From AB-137-C09 sp964458185 (GTDB lineage Bacteria; Pseudomonadota; Zetaproteobacteria; Mariprofundales; Mariprofundaceae): 28,167 nt of DNA. The DNA is taken from positions 1-28,167 of the forward strand of contig CAYWFG010000024.1 in assembly GCA_964458185.1 (NCBI GenBank), written 5' to 3'. The position numbers and the translations under genes are program-made. Numbering within the stretch: the stretch's first letter is position 1; each line of letters begins with the position of its first letter. This document shows positions 1 through 8,182 of this stretch, piece after piece. The notes beneath the pieces are model-generated. The model was not told the origin of the DNA. It worked only from the letters and a program-made list of their open reading frames with translations, and searched no databases.

Positions 1-2
1 AT

Positions 3-54
3 GTTAGAAAATCACTTTTTTAGTTGCAGCTTGTCCCGTCTTAAAAGGAAAGCC
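3..54. repeat. Left copy of 52-bp terminal inverted repeat (hairpin element copy A)
   Basis: Bases 3-54 are the exact reverse complement of bases 28116-28167; the match stops at base 55. The inner part (about 28-54) can fold as GCTT-[bulged G]-TCC with GGA-AAGC around an AT-rich loop containing CTTAAAA. Related copies lie at 2810-2833 and 6279-6304. The copy ends only two bases after the stop codon of the minus-strand gene at 57-590, so it may also end that transcript, although no T-run follows on that strand. Confidence 0.9.
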
Positions 55-56
55 AG

Positions 57-590
57 TTAATCGACATCCACATAAAAAACAACATTGCTTTGTTTATCAT
101 AATAGACTCGAGTCCATACGTCTGTCGTTGGTAAAACATCAGATAATGTAGTTCGTTTCAAGATAATATGACTGGTTTTCACTTTATTTTTATATGCGAT
201 ACTTAACGTGCACATACCACCTAATGCAAAAAAATTACTATCTTCATCAGATTTATTTGTAAAGTTCAATTGACAATCAAAACCAGCATTTTCAATTCCT
301 TGTGCATCACTTAGGTGAAAAGTACTTGATTGAATATTCAGAACATCATTGTCAACAACTCTTGGCGAGTGAAGTATAAACAATAATGTTGACTTTTTTT
401 CATTCATTGTTTTTATTAAATTATCATCTCTACCTACAAAAATAGGATCTAATTCTACATCCTTCTCTACTTGAAATACTGCGACATTTATATAACGCGA
501 AGGAATTAAATCTTCAGAAAAAGCTATGCTTGGGAACATTAATAAAACAATAGCAAAAATCATCCCTAATTTTTTTAGATTAAAGCCCAT
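57..590 (-). CDS. Hypothetical exported protein, 177 aa
   Basis: I do not recognise this gene. The product begins with a typical Sec signal peptide: Lys-rich n-region, hydrophobic stretch at about residues 9-22, and likely cleavage after AFS at about residue 25. The mature part is about 150 aa, beta-rich in appearance, with two cysteines (about 106 and 127) that could form a disulfide. There is no membrane segment or lipobox. The start is supported by AAGGAG at about 596-601, five bases upstream of ATG. The coding sequence is visibly more AT-rich than its neighbours and its stop abuts the terminal repeat, which hints at an accessory or transferred gene. It is probably periplasmic; function unknown. 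Confidence 0.7.
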   Translation of the reverse strand: MGFNLKKLGMIFAIVLLMFPSIAFSEDLIPSRYINVAVFQVEKDVELDPIFVGRDDNLIKTMNEKKSTLLFILHSPRVVDNDVLNIQSSTFHLSDAQGIENAGFDCQLNFTNKSDEDSNFFALGGMCTLSIAYKNKVKTSHIILKRTTLSDVLPTTDVWTRVYYDKQSNVVFYVDVD

Positions 591-738
591 GTCTACTCCT
601 TTTTACATTCAGCATCTTCACTATAGAAGATCACAGAAAAACAAACCGTTCAATTCTACGCAAGATAGAAAACCCTCGTTCAAGGGCAGAGAGAAATCTA
701 TAGCCAACAGAATCAAACAGTTTATAATTTTTCAGTCT

Positions 739-2793
739 TTAACGCAAGACTGCTGCGATATTGCCACCATCAACTGTTGTTACACCTGCCGTTGTTTTGG
801 CTGCCAATGCCTGATGTAAAAACGCTTGGGCAACATCGTCTGCTGTGACTTCTTGCTGCAATAAATTACCTGCCATGTATTCATCTGCTGACAGTCCGCG
901 TGCCAATGCCCTGCTTTGGATCCGTGTATCATCCAGCAAGCCACTGCGAATACGGTCAGCATTCACAGCATTTACACGAATACCATATTGCCCACATTCC
1001 AACGCATATTGACGTGATAAAAACAAGGTCGCAGCTTTAGGAAGACCATACGCACCAAAATTCATCCCAGGGTTCACGGCTTGTTTAGAGGCATTAAAAA
1101 GCAACACCCCCCCTGTTTGTTGCGCTCGCATGATCGCAACGGCATGCTGGGCGACACGTTGATGGGCAAAAAAGTTCAATTCAAAACTCTTTCTTAACAG
1201 ACGCTCATCCAAGGTTGAAATTTCGCCTTCCCATGCAGCACCCGCATTGGAGATAACAATATCAACCCCACCAAAATGACAACACGCAGCATCAAAGGCG
1301 GCGCGTAACGCATCGCTATCGCACACGTCACAGGGTACAGCCAGCCCTTGTGTGCCTAATTCTTCTGCCAATAGGGCAATGTTTTTTATTTGCTGATCCA
1401 GCAATACAATATGCGCACCTTCTGTTGCAAACAAACGTGCCGTGGCAGCACCGATAGCACCGCCTGCCCCTGTGATGAATACTACTTTTCTTGCCAGCGG
1501 AAGTTCTTTGGCACAACCTAATTTTGCCTGCTCCAATGACCAGTATTCCATGGCAAACAATTCACGCGCTGGCAGTGCCGTAAAGTTTCCCAAGCGTTCG
1601 GCATCGGTAATGCATGCAATGCTAGCTTCTGCCAAATCAGCGGCAATGATGGCAGCTTTTTTACTCACTCCCAGTCCAAACACACCACACTCTGGCACAA
1701 ACACCACCCGTGGCATGGGGTCTAGCATGGTCTTTACAGGTGAGGCGTTAGCATTCTCACGATCAAAATACTGTTGGTATGCTTGCACATAAGTTGCCAC
1801 AGTATCAGTGATGTTTTTGGCAAACGCATCCAGTGCCTCGTTCAATGGCGTGGCAACAATCAATGGTTGGTTTTTGGTACGAATAATGTGATCGGGGGTA
1901 ATCACCCCTTGTTGAGCATAGCGGTAAAAGTCTGCGCCGCGCATATAATCCAATATTGTATCATTGCTACGAAATTCAAGGATAAAATTTGATGCTTTGT
2001 GGGCAGCATGACGATGCGCACAAGCACCACGTATGATGGGCGCAACGGTTGCAACAGAAGCTATATCTTGTTGTTGGGGACATTGAATGTTTAGTGTTCG
2101 TGTACCCTTTTGTAGAGCCTGTTCTGCTAAATCGACACAATCAATCATTCGTTCGTAGGCTTGTTTTGCCGTATCACCAAAGGTGAAGATGCCATGTTGA
2201 TGTAAAATAAGCCCTTCAACATCAGGTTGTTGCCGAAAAATTTCAGCCGCTTTTTTAGCCAATAAAAAACCAGGCATCATAAATGGCACATAAGCTATGC
2301 GTGCGCCAAACACATCACGGCAGCGTTGCATGCCATCAGCTTGATTCGATAACGACAAAATTGCTGAAGCATGGGTATGGTCAATATAAAGGTGCGGCAA
2401 AAAAGCATGCAACAGCGTTTCTACCGATGGGTTCGGTGAGGTCGCATCCAATAAATTCACCCGCTGAAAAGCAACCATCGCTTCATCGGATAGCGCATCT
2501 TGAGACTGAAGTTTTTGCAATGGCAGCAAGCGAACTGCAGGCAGCCCTACCGCTTCAATGGTCGCCAAGTCCCAACCACTTCCCTTGACGCACAATACCT
2601 CATGGGTATCTTCCACCTGATCTGTGTATTGCGTTTTTACCGAGGTATTACCCCCACCATGCAACACCAAGGTGGGATCTCTTCCCAACAAGCGAGAAGT
2701 GTATACCCGCAAAGCAATCGCTTTATTGATGCCCTGCTTGGCATGAGCTGCAACCATTTGTGCAGCATCTTGATCGCACCATTGTGATTTCAT
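739..2793 (-). CDS. Bifunctional class II aldolase / short-chain dehydrogenase fusion, 684 aa
   Basis: Residues about 15-330 form a class II aldolase/adducin-type domain with the metal-ligand histidine pairs of the family (DHTH, H139/H141; LHQHG, H198/H200). Residues about 433-684 form a classical SDR domain: TGAGGAIG nucleotide loop at 441-448, NAG at 516-518, catalytic Ser569 and YxxxK with Y582 and K586. Length and order match the rhamnulose-1-phosphate aldolase/lactaldehyde dehydrogenase family (COG3347; RhaEW, YuxG-like), which splits a ketose-1-phosphate and oxidises the aldehyde. No kinase, isomerase or transporter for rhamnose or fucose lies nearby, so the substrate is unassigned. AAGG sits about 9 nt before ATG. 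A degenerate hairpin repeat lies in the presumed 5' leader. Confidence 0.88.
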   Translation of the reverse strand: MKSQWCDQDAAQMVAAHAKQGINKAIALRVYTSRLLGRDPTLVLHGGGNTSVKTQYTDQVEDTHEVLCVKGSGWDLATIEAVGLPAVRLLPLQKLQSQDALSDEAMVAFQRVNLLDATSPNPSVETLLHAFLPHLYIDHTHASAILSLSNQADGMQRCRDVFGARIAYVPFMMPGFLLAKKAAEIFRQQPDVEGLILHQHGIFTFGDTAKQAYERMIDCVDLAEQALQKGTRTLNIQCPQQQDIASVATVAPIIRGACAHRHAAHKASNFILEFRSNDTILDYMRGADFYRYAQQGVITPDHIIRTKNQPLIVATPLNEALDAFAKNITDTVATYVQAYQQYFDRENANASPVKTMLDPMPRVVFVPECGVFGLGVSKKAAIIAADLAEASIACITDAERLGNFTALPARELFAMEYWSLEQAKLGCAKELPLARKVVFITGAGGAIGAATARLFATEGAHIVLLDQQIKNIALLAEELGTQGLAVPCDVCDSDALRAAFDAACCHFGGVDIVISNAGAAWEGEISTLDERLLRKSFELNFFAHQRVAQHAVAIMRAQQTGGVLLFNASKQAVNPGMNFGAYGLPKAATLFLSRQYALECGQYGIRVNAVNADRIRSGLLDDTRIQSRALARGLSADEYMAGNLLQQEVTADDVAQAFLHQALAAKTTAGVTTVDGGNIAAVLR

Positions 2794-2809
2794 GATTTTT
2801 TACCTTGTT

Positions 2810-2833
2810 GGCTTCTCTTTTAAGACGGGGCAA
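2810..2833 (+). repeat. Hairpin repeat element, degenerate copy B
   Basis: The sequence runs GGCTT-ctc-TTTTAAGACGGGG-CAA and matches the core of the terminal repeat at most positions. The pairing arms have decayed compared with the copies at the window ends and at 6279. It lies 16 bp upstream of the aldolase start codon, so it would fall in that gene's leader or promoter. Confidence 0.7.
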
Positions 2834-2879
2834 AATAAATGACTAATTGCTCGCAATTGTGATCATTGCTTAATGATAA

Positions 2880-3215
2880 AAAAACAGAACAACACGCAAT
2901 ATACAAGCAGCTATCGGAGCAATTCTAGCGGTTACTTCAAGTCTTTACCAGCAAAACATACGTGAAATTACGATGCTAATAGGTCGAAGTAAAAGTAGTG
3001 TGCATCGACATATTCAAGCTATATTTCGGCGCAACAAATATCCCGAATCACGATTATGGGAGACACCTGAAGGTGAACTTCAATTATGGGTAGATCGAGC
3101 CCATTGGATGGTGCGTCACTTTCACCGAAGTTCGTCTGTTGTTGAAGGTCGTAATGGATGTTTGTCGCAGATGTACCATAATGGGCGAGCTATGGCAAAT
3201 AGGTGTAGAATTTAG
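2880..3215 (+). pseudogene. Transposase remnant with internal deletion
   Basis: The frame is open from 2880 to a TAG at 3213-3215 and reads through without an obvious native start. The first part (REITMLIGRSKSSVHRH, then RRNKYPES and LWET) resembles the N-terminal region of large transposases whose C-terminus is the DUF6399-type domain. After ELQLW the frame jumps to DRAHWMVRHFHRSSSVVEGR and LSQMYHNGR, which resembles that C-terminal domain. Several hundred residues seem to be missing between. The expected tail after NGR is absent, and the frame ends within nine residues. The family is named from memory of the motifs. No terminal repeats of an element could be identified, so the piece is dead. 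Confidence 0.7.
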
Positions 3216-3346
3216 CCGTGATGAATGTAATATTGTTAGTTTTGAAGCACGTTGTGTTTGGTGGTAGAAAAAATCTATGGCTTTGCATATTGCAGTCCCC
3301 CACTGCATAGCTAGAGTTACGCGCTATTATTTTTAGGGAGTATCCT

Positions 3347-4477
3347 ATGCGTATTGCGGTTCCTGCTGAATCCCGAAGCTACGAAGCTAGAATTGCTGCC
3401 ACCCCTGATGCCGTCAAAAAGTATATTGCCAATGGTTTTGAGGTGGTGGTGCAAGAAGGCGCGGGGCGAGGGGCTTTTATTACCGATGCTGATTTTACCG
3501 CCGTGGGTGCTTCTCTAGCCGATGATTTTGCCAGTTGTTGTATGGCTGCTGATCTTATTTTAAAAGTGGCAGCCCCTGATGCCAGAGAACTTGCCAGCAT
3601 TCCTGCTTCGGCAACTTTGATCTGCCTCGCATCCCCCTTCACCAACCCGCATCTTGCCGATTATGCTCCCCATGGTCTGCGTTGTTTCTCGATGGAAATG
3701 ATCCCCCGTATTTCGCGGGCGCAAAGTATGGATGCCTTATCATCGCAAGCCAATATTGCAGGTTATAAATCAGTGCTGGTAGCACTGGAACATTACCCAC
3801 GTTTTATGCCCATGTTGATGACTGCCGCAGGAACGGTAAAACCTGCGCGAGTATTGGTAATGGGTGCAGGTGTTGCAGGGCTTCAAGCGATTGCCACGGC
3901 GAGACGATTGGGCGCATTGGTTGAGGCTTTTGATGTACGCAGTGCAGCGCGTGAACAAGTGGAAAGTTTAGGCGCAAGTTTTGTTGAAGTCCCCGTCGAA
4001 GAAAATGCAGAAGATGCGGGCGGTTATGCCCGTGAAATGTCGGATGATTATAAACAAAAACAAGCAAAATTGATTGCCAAGCATGCTGCCAAGTCTGATA
4101 TTATTATCACCACAGCCTTGATCCCTGGGCGAGCAGCCCCCGTGTTGGTTACGCAAGCAGTGGTTGAGCAGATGCGTGCAGGTTCTGTGATTGTCGATAT
4201 GGCCGTTGAAATGGGCGGTAACTGCCCGCTTTCTGTGAACGATGAAGTGATCAACCATCAGGGTGTTACCATCGTGGGTATCACCAATCTTGCCGCACTG
4301 ATGGCAAGTGATGCCAGCGGCTTGTTTGCCCGAAACATTGCTAATTTGGTGAATTTGTTGCTCGATAAAGAAACCAATACCCTCAACATCAATCTTGATG
4401 ATGAAATTATCGCTGGCTCTTTGCTGTGTCAAAACGGCGAGTTTCTCAAACCTCAACTATTGGAGAATCGTTCATGA
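3347..4477 (+). CDS. pntAA: NAD(P) transhydrogenase subunit alpha part 1 (PntAA, domain I)
   Basis: This is the soluble NAD(H)-binding domain of proton-translocating transhydrogenase, which drives NADPH formation from NADH with the proton gradient. The 376-aa length fits the separate PntAA subunit of the Rhodospirillum-type three-gene enzyme. Visible marks are EARIAATP (13-20), RAQSMDALSSQANIAGYKSV (124-143), the Rossmann loop GAGVAGLQAI (173-182) with the acidic end EAFDVR, and the mobile-loop region around YAREMSDDYKQKQ. AGGGAG at about 3335-3340 supports the ATG. The stop overlaps the start of pntAB (ATGA), indicating translational coupling in one operon with pntAB and pntB. Confidence 0.96.
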   Translation: MRIAVPAESRSYEARIAATPDAVKKYIANGFEVVVQEGAGRGAFITDADFTAVGASLADDFASCCMAADLILKVAAPDARELASIPASATLICLASPFTNPHLADYAPHGLRCFSMEMIPRISRAQSMDALSSQANIAGYKSVLVALEHYPRFMPMLMTAAGTVKPARVLVMGAGVAGLQAIATARRLGALVEAFDVRSAAREQVESLGASFVEVPVEENAEDAGGYAREMSDDYKQKQAKLIAKHAAKSDIIITTALIPGRAAPVLVTQAVVEQMRAGSVIVDMAVEMGGNCPLSVNDEVINHQGVTIVGITNLAALMASDASGLFARNIANLVNLLLDKETNTLNINLDDEIIAGSLLCQNGEFLKPQLLENRS

Positions 4478-4809
4478 ATGCTGCCATTGCCGAGCACACG
4501 CAGGCGGTCTTGCCTGCAACTCAACACGTTGATCCCTTTGTTTCTGCTTTTACCGTCTTTATCTTGGCTATTTTTATTGGTTACCATGTGGTGTGGAATG
4601 TTACCCCTGCATTGCACACCCCTTTGATGAGTGTCACCAATGCGATTTCTAGCATTGTTATTGTCGGGGCATTGATTGCTTCAGGGCCGCTTGAAATGAA
4701 CCTTGCCACTATCTTGGGACTCATTGCTGTTGGGCTTGCCTCGGTGAATATTTTTGGCGGTTTTATGGTCACGCACCGTATGTTGTCGATGTTTAAAAAA
4801 CGCTGATAC
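4474..4809 (+). CDS. pntAB: NAD(P) transhydrogenase subunit alpha part 2 (PntAB, membrane domain)
   Basis: This small membrane subunit (111 aa) carries the alpha-side half of transhydrogenase domain II. Three hydrophobic segments are visible: FVSAFTVFILAIFIGYHVVW, the AISSIVIVGALIASG stretch, and ATILGLIAVGLASVNIFGGF followed by MVTHRML. The last is characteristic of the family. The start is set at the ATG overlapping the pntAA stop (ATGA at 4474-4477). An upstream in-frame start within pntAA is less likely because it would add 16 residues absent from the family. The stop is the TGA just after the final KKR. It acts with PntAA and PntB in the cytoplasmic membrane. Confidence 0.93.
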
Positions 4810-4835
4810 GCTTCTTTCTTTTGTTTAATCATTTC

Positions 4836-4851
4836 GCCGTATCATTACGGC
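4836..4851 (+). promoter_or_regulatory. Perfect intercistronic hairpin between pntAB and pntB
   Basis: GCCGTA (4836-4841) and TACGGC (4846-4851) pair perfectly around a TCAT loop, ending nine bases before the GGAG ribosome-binding site of pntB. No T-run follows, so it is not a classic terminator. It could protect or process the mRNA, or tune pntB translation; this is inference. Confidence 0.5.
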
Positions 4852-4872
4852 ATGTTCATGGAGCAACACACT

Positions 4873-6273
4873 ATGCTTTCTATTAATTGGGTCGCCTTAC
4901 TCTATTTATTGGCATCTATTTTAATTATATTTTCTTTAAAAGGTTTATCCACCCCTGCCTCTGCGCAGCGTGGTAATATGTATGGCATGCTCGGCATGGG
5001 CATTGCTGTATTGGTTACACTGCAATTACAATCGGTAGAAAATTATTTTTGGATCTTCGGCTGTATTGCTATCGGAGGCATGATTGGCAGTATTGCAGCG
5101 CGTAAAGTCCCGATGACGCACATGCCACAAACCGTTGCTTTCATGCATTCGTTGGTCGGCTTGGCTGCCGTGTTGATCGCTGTTTCGGCATTGGCTGACC
5201 CGATTGCTTATGGCATTGCCGATAGCAATGGGGTGTTGCATACTGCCAGCACCATTGAATTGTTTTTAGGCACGTTTATTGGTGCGATTACCTTTACCGC
5301 ATCGTTGGTTGCCTTTGCCAAATTGCATGGCTTGGTCTCTGGCTCGCCTGTCACCTTTGCGGGGCAACATGCACTCAATCTTATTCTTGGGCTAATGATG
5401 CTGGGGTTTGGTGTGTGGTTTTGTGTAACACCAACATGGTTGCCTTTTTTACTGATGTTATCCATTGCTTTACTGCTTGGCGTGTTGTTGATTATTCCCA
5501 TTGGCGGGGCTGATATGCCTGTGATTGTGTCGATGTTGAACTCATACTCAGGCTGGGCTGCGGCGGGAATTGGCTTCACTCTGAATAATCATATGCTCAT
5601 TATTGCAGGTGCATTGGTCGGTTCCAGTGGCGCGATTTTATCGTATATTATGTGCAAGGCGATGAACCGTTCATTGTTTAATGTATTGCTCGGTGGTTTT
5701 GGTGGTGATGCACCTGCCGCTGCCGCAGGTGGGCAGAAAAAAGATCGCCCTGTGACTACGGGGGCAGCAGAAGATGCTGCATTCATGCTGCAAAACGCAC
5801 GCAGCGTGGTGATTGTACCAGGTTATGGGCTTGCCGTAGCCAGAGCGCAACATGCCTTAAAAGAAATGGTTGAGGCATTAACCCATGCTGGCGTATCGGT
5901 GCGTTTTGCCATTCACCCTGTAGCTGGGCGGATGCCCGGTCACATGAACGTATTGTTGGCAGAAGCCGATGTGCCTTACGATATTGTGCATGAAATGGAT
6001 GAAATCAATCCTGAATTTGCTGATACCGATATCGCCTTGGTCATTGGTGCCAACGATGTCACCAACCCCGCTGCCAAAACTGACCCCACCAGCCCGATTT
6101 ATGGCATGCCTATTCTTGAAGTCATCAAAGCGCGTAACGTATTGGTCATTAAACGCTCATTATCGGTGGGCTATGCAGGGTTGGACAATGATTTATTTTA
6201 TATGGATAAAACGATGATGATCTTTTCTGATGCGAAGAAAGCCTGCGAGAAAATCGTTCAGTCTTTGGATTGA
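4873..6273 (+). CDS. pntB: NAD(P) transhydrogenase subunit beta (PntB)
   Basis: PntB supplies the remaining membrane helices and the NADP(H)-binding domain III. The first ~280 residues hold about nine hydrophobic segments, including LNSYSGWAAAGIGF, and after a short Ala/Gly-rich linker comes domain III. Domain III shows VVIVPGYGLAVARAQH, HPVAGRMPGHMNVLLAEADVPY, IGANDVTNPAA and KRSLSVGYAGLDNDLFY, all hallmarks of the family. I chose ATG 4873 because GGAG at 4860-4863 sits nine bases before it. An in-frame ATG at 4852 would add seven residues and lies against a hairpin without a clear ribosome site. From 4873 the protein is 466 aa, the usual size. A hairpin repeat follows the stop. Confidence 0.95.
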   Translation: MLSINWVALLYLLASILIIFSLKGLSTPASAQRGNMYGMLGMGIAVLVTLQLQSVENYFWIFGCIAIGGMIGSIAARKVPMTHMPQTVAFMHSLVGLAAVLIAVSALADPIAYGIADSNGVLHTASTIELFLGTFIGAITFTASLVAFAKLHGLVSGSPVTFAGQHALNLILGLMMLGFGVWFCVTPTWLPFLLMLSIALLLGVLLIIPIGGADMPVIVSMLNSYSGWAAAGIGFTLNNHMLIIAGALVGSSGAILSYIMCKAMNRSLFNVLLGGFGGDAPAAAAGGQKKDRPVTTGAAEDAAFMLQNARSVVIVPGYGLAVARAQHALKEMVEALTHAGVSVRFAIHPVAGRMPGHMNVLLAEADVPYDIVHEMDEINPEFADTDIALVIGANDVTNPAAKTDPTSPIYGMPILEVIKARNVLVIKRSLSVGYAGLDNDLFYMDKTMMIFSDAKKACEKIVQSLD

Positions 6274-6278
6274 TTTAA

Positions 6279-6304
6279 GGCTTTCCCATCTTAAAAGGGA
6301 AGCC
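6279..6304 (-). repeat. Hairpin repeat element, copy C, between convergent pntB and the GT2 gene
   Basis: GGCTT-[bulged T]-CCC pairs with GGG-AAGCC around a loop containing ATCTTAAAA. Stem, bulge position and loop match the elements at the window ends. It lies 5 bp after the pntB stop and 17 bp after the stop of the opposing GT2 gene (6322). It is therefore well placed as a two-way transcription end, though there is no long T-run on either side. Confidence 0.75.
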
Positions 6305-6321
6305 TAACTGCGTAACATTAG

Positions 6322-7095
6322 TTAATCAGAAGGCGGTAACAACTGTTTTTTATAAGCCGCACACTTGGCATAACGATAAAAAGTTCCTTCAAAGTTGCCG
6401 ATGGCAATCACAAAACCTGCTGCACCATCCAAAAATCCCCGTTTAAGAATATACAAACGAAAGAACCCCCACAAGCCATGCAGAAAACCTTTCCAAAAGC
6501 CGCCACTCTGACCTTGGCGTGCGACTTTTTTTGCACCAAGCGTTGAATAACGCTGCATCTTATGCACCATTTGTTCAATGTCTTTAAATGGTATTTGAAT
6601 AATATCTTGGTTTAAATAAGCAGTCGTGCCATCAATGGTATAACTTTCATGCACTTCATCTTGCTCATTAAATTGCATGCAGCCCCTGCGAAATAATTGG
6701 GGCTGGCGATAATCGGGGTACCAGCCACTGTGCATCACCCAGCGACCAAGAAACCAATTTTTACGCGGTACAAAATAAGCATCGGCTTGGGGTCGTTCAA
6801 TCATGGCGAGAATTTCATCGCGGGCTTGCGGCGTACACCGCTCATCCGCATCCAGACTAAACACCCACGGATGACTACAACTAGCAATGGCAGCATTACG
6901 AATTTGACCAAATGTTTTAAAGGGAACGTTTTCTACCCGCGCACCAAGACTGGCAGCAATGTCTGCGGTATCGTCTTCGCTGAATGAATCTACCACCACC
7001 ACTTCATCTGCCCACAATACACTGCTGATGGCATCAGCAATTTTATCGGCTTCGTTAAACGTCATGATGTAAACGGAAATCAATGGTCTAATCAT
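6322..7095 (-). CDS. Family 2 glycosyltransferase, WaaE/KdtX-like
   Basis: This is a 257-aa GT-A fold enzyme of the family that adds glucose or related sugars to the LPS core (WaaE-like). Visible are ISVYIMTFNEADKIADAI at the N-terminus, VVVDSFSEDDT (33-43), the conserved RNAAI (66-70), and the metal/sugar-nucleotide motif LDADE (81-85). Later comes the stretch with the basic segment KGFLHGLWGFFRLYILKRGF, a likely membrane-contact region found in these enzymes. Its ATG overlaps the stop of the upstream GT-B gene by eight bases, so it is the last gene of a five-gene overlapping operon. Donor and acceptor are not determined by the sequence. Confidence 0.88.
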   Translation of the reverse strand: MIRPLISVYIMTFNEADKIADAISSVLWADEVVVVDSFSEDDTADIAASLGARVENVPFKTFGQIRNAAIASCSHPWVFSLDADERCTPQARDEILAMIERPQADAYFVPRKNWFLGRWVMHSGWYPDYRQPQLFRRGCMQFNEQDEVHESYTIDGTTAYLNQDIIQIPFKDIEQMVHKMQRYSTLGAKKVARQGQSGGFWKGFLHGLWGFFRLYILKRGFLDGAAGFVIAIGNFEGTFYRYAKCAAYKKQLLPPSD

Positions 7096-8182
7096 GATCC
7101 ACTCCTGTAATGGTTTCTAAAGTTCGCATCGGGTGGTGACGCTCGCTTAATACGTTCATGGCTTGCCTGCATTGCTGTTGGTAGCGCGGGTAATCATCAA
7201 TAACTTGCTTGATGGCATACAGCCATTCAACAACATCTAAATGCTCACACACTTCTCCTGCTGAAAATTCTTGCAATACCTGCGCAGGCCAAGTGCCTGT
7301 TGCCGCAACACATGGGCAACCACGGGTTAATGCATCCAAGGTAATACCACTGATTTTTGCCGCATAATCTTGGCTTCGATAAGGCTGCAAACAAATTCCA
7401 CCCGTGTATTGCTCTAAATAGGCCTCACCAGAAAAGGCTTGTTGTGGTATCTCAAGGTGGGCATAACCAATACCACGCAATGATTGAATCAATGTTGCAA
7501 CCGTGGGGGAATACAGCCCATGATGATTAGGACCCGCTTGAATCATGATCGGAATTGTCATCCGTTGCTGATGCATATACGCCACAAGCTTAACCAAAAA
7601 AGGAAAGTTTTTATCTAATCGCACTTCACCTGGGAAGATAATACGACGAAAGTCTTCCGCCTTAAATGCATGTTGTGGCGGTTCAAAAGGGCAGGGTTGT
7701 ATTTTTGCATGCAAAAAACCTGCATCAGCCATGATAGATTGCAATACAGGATGGGTGCATAAGATGTTTGCATGGGGAATACGTTTTGCCAACATTTGTA
7801 AACGGGCTTTTCGTGCGCCATCCATACGCAATTGATGCAGATAAAACCAAACATGCCCTTGCTGCCGTAGCTTGTGTGGTAAAAAATTGTATATGGCTAG
7901 TTCAGAACGCGCTGCGGTCGGCAATAATACATAATCCCCTTTGGCAGTTAAACGACGCAACAACCACCAAAGTTGTGGTCGTCGTATTCGCCGATAAAAA
8001 TAGGGGTGAATCATGGCATCGCTATTGCTCATGGTTTGACCATCAAAATCATGACCTGCCCATACATGCACACGGTAGTTAGGCAAACTCTTATGCGCAG
8101 CCATCGCTAATGCATGCACCACGGTAAAACAATGCCCTGCCGTATTATTTAGCGTTGGCTCAATAATATGCAGCGTTTTCAC
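7088..8182 (-). CDS. GT-B type glycosyltransferase (GT4-like), 364 aa
   Basis: The opening (LHIIEPTLNNTAGHCFTVV) looks like the acceptor-side Rossmann start of a GT-B enzyme. The C-terminal half has a second Rossmann domain beginning at FRRIIFPGEVRLDKNFPFLV. Near the end comes a GT4-like donor region (ISGITLDALTRGCPCVAATG), although the usual E-x7-E motif is not obvious. It lacks a signal peptide and is probably a cytoplasmic or peripheral membrane enzyme. It overlaps the methyltransferase gene upstream by four bases (ATGA) and the GT2 gene downstream by eight, so it belongs to the same surface-glycan operon. Sugar specificity is unknown; the family call is moderate. Confidence 0.72.
   Translation of the reverse strand: MKTLHIIEPTLNNTAGHCFTVVHALAMAAHKSLPNYRVHVWAGHDFDGQTMSNSDAMIHPYFYRRIRRPQLWWLLRRLTAKGDYVLLPTAARSELAIYNFLPHKLRQQGHVWFYLHQLRMDGARKARLQMLAKRIPHANILCTHPVLQSIMADAGFLHAKIQPCPFEPPQHAFKAEDFRRIIFPGEVRLDKNFPFLVKLVAYMHQQRMTIPIMIQAGPNHHGLYSPTVATLIQSLRGIGYAHLEIPQQAFSGEAYLEQYTGGICLQPYRSQDYAAKISGITLDALTRGCPCVAATGTWPAQVLQEFSAGEVCEHLDVVEWLYAIKQVIDDYPRYQQQCRQAMNVLSERHHPMRTLETITGVDHD

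Larger units (their letters stand above)
2794..3346. other. Gene-poor stretch between the aldolase gene and pntAA
   Basis: This 553-bp gap has no intact gene. It holds hairpin repeat copy B (2810-2833), a deleted transposase frame (2880-3215), and a small inverted repeat, TGCAGT (3291-3296) with ACTGCA (3302-3307) around a CCCCC loop. A second short open stretch at 3181-3267, frame-shifted from the transposase, has no recognisable content. The promoter for pntAA and that for the divergent aldolase gene should lie here, but I see no convincing -35/-10 pair. Confidence 0.7.

Noticed and set aside
3291..3307. TGCAGT/ACTGCA hairpin as the pntAA operator or a terminator
   Set aside because: The stem is only six pairs, with no T-run and no family of sites to compare. 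It is mentioned only as content of the gap.
3084..3308. Minus-strand open frame over the transposase remnant
   Set aside because: Its sequence matches nothing I recognise, while the plus-strand frame has clear transposase motifs.
3968..4456. Minus-strand open frame of 162 codons inside pntAA
   Set aside because: It is a shadow of a well-conserved gene and has no ribosome site or family motifs.
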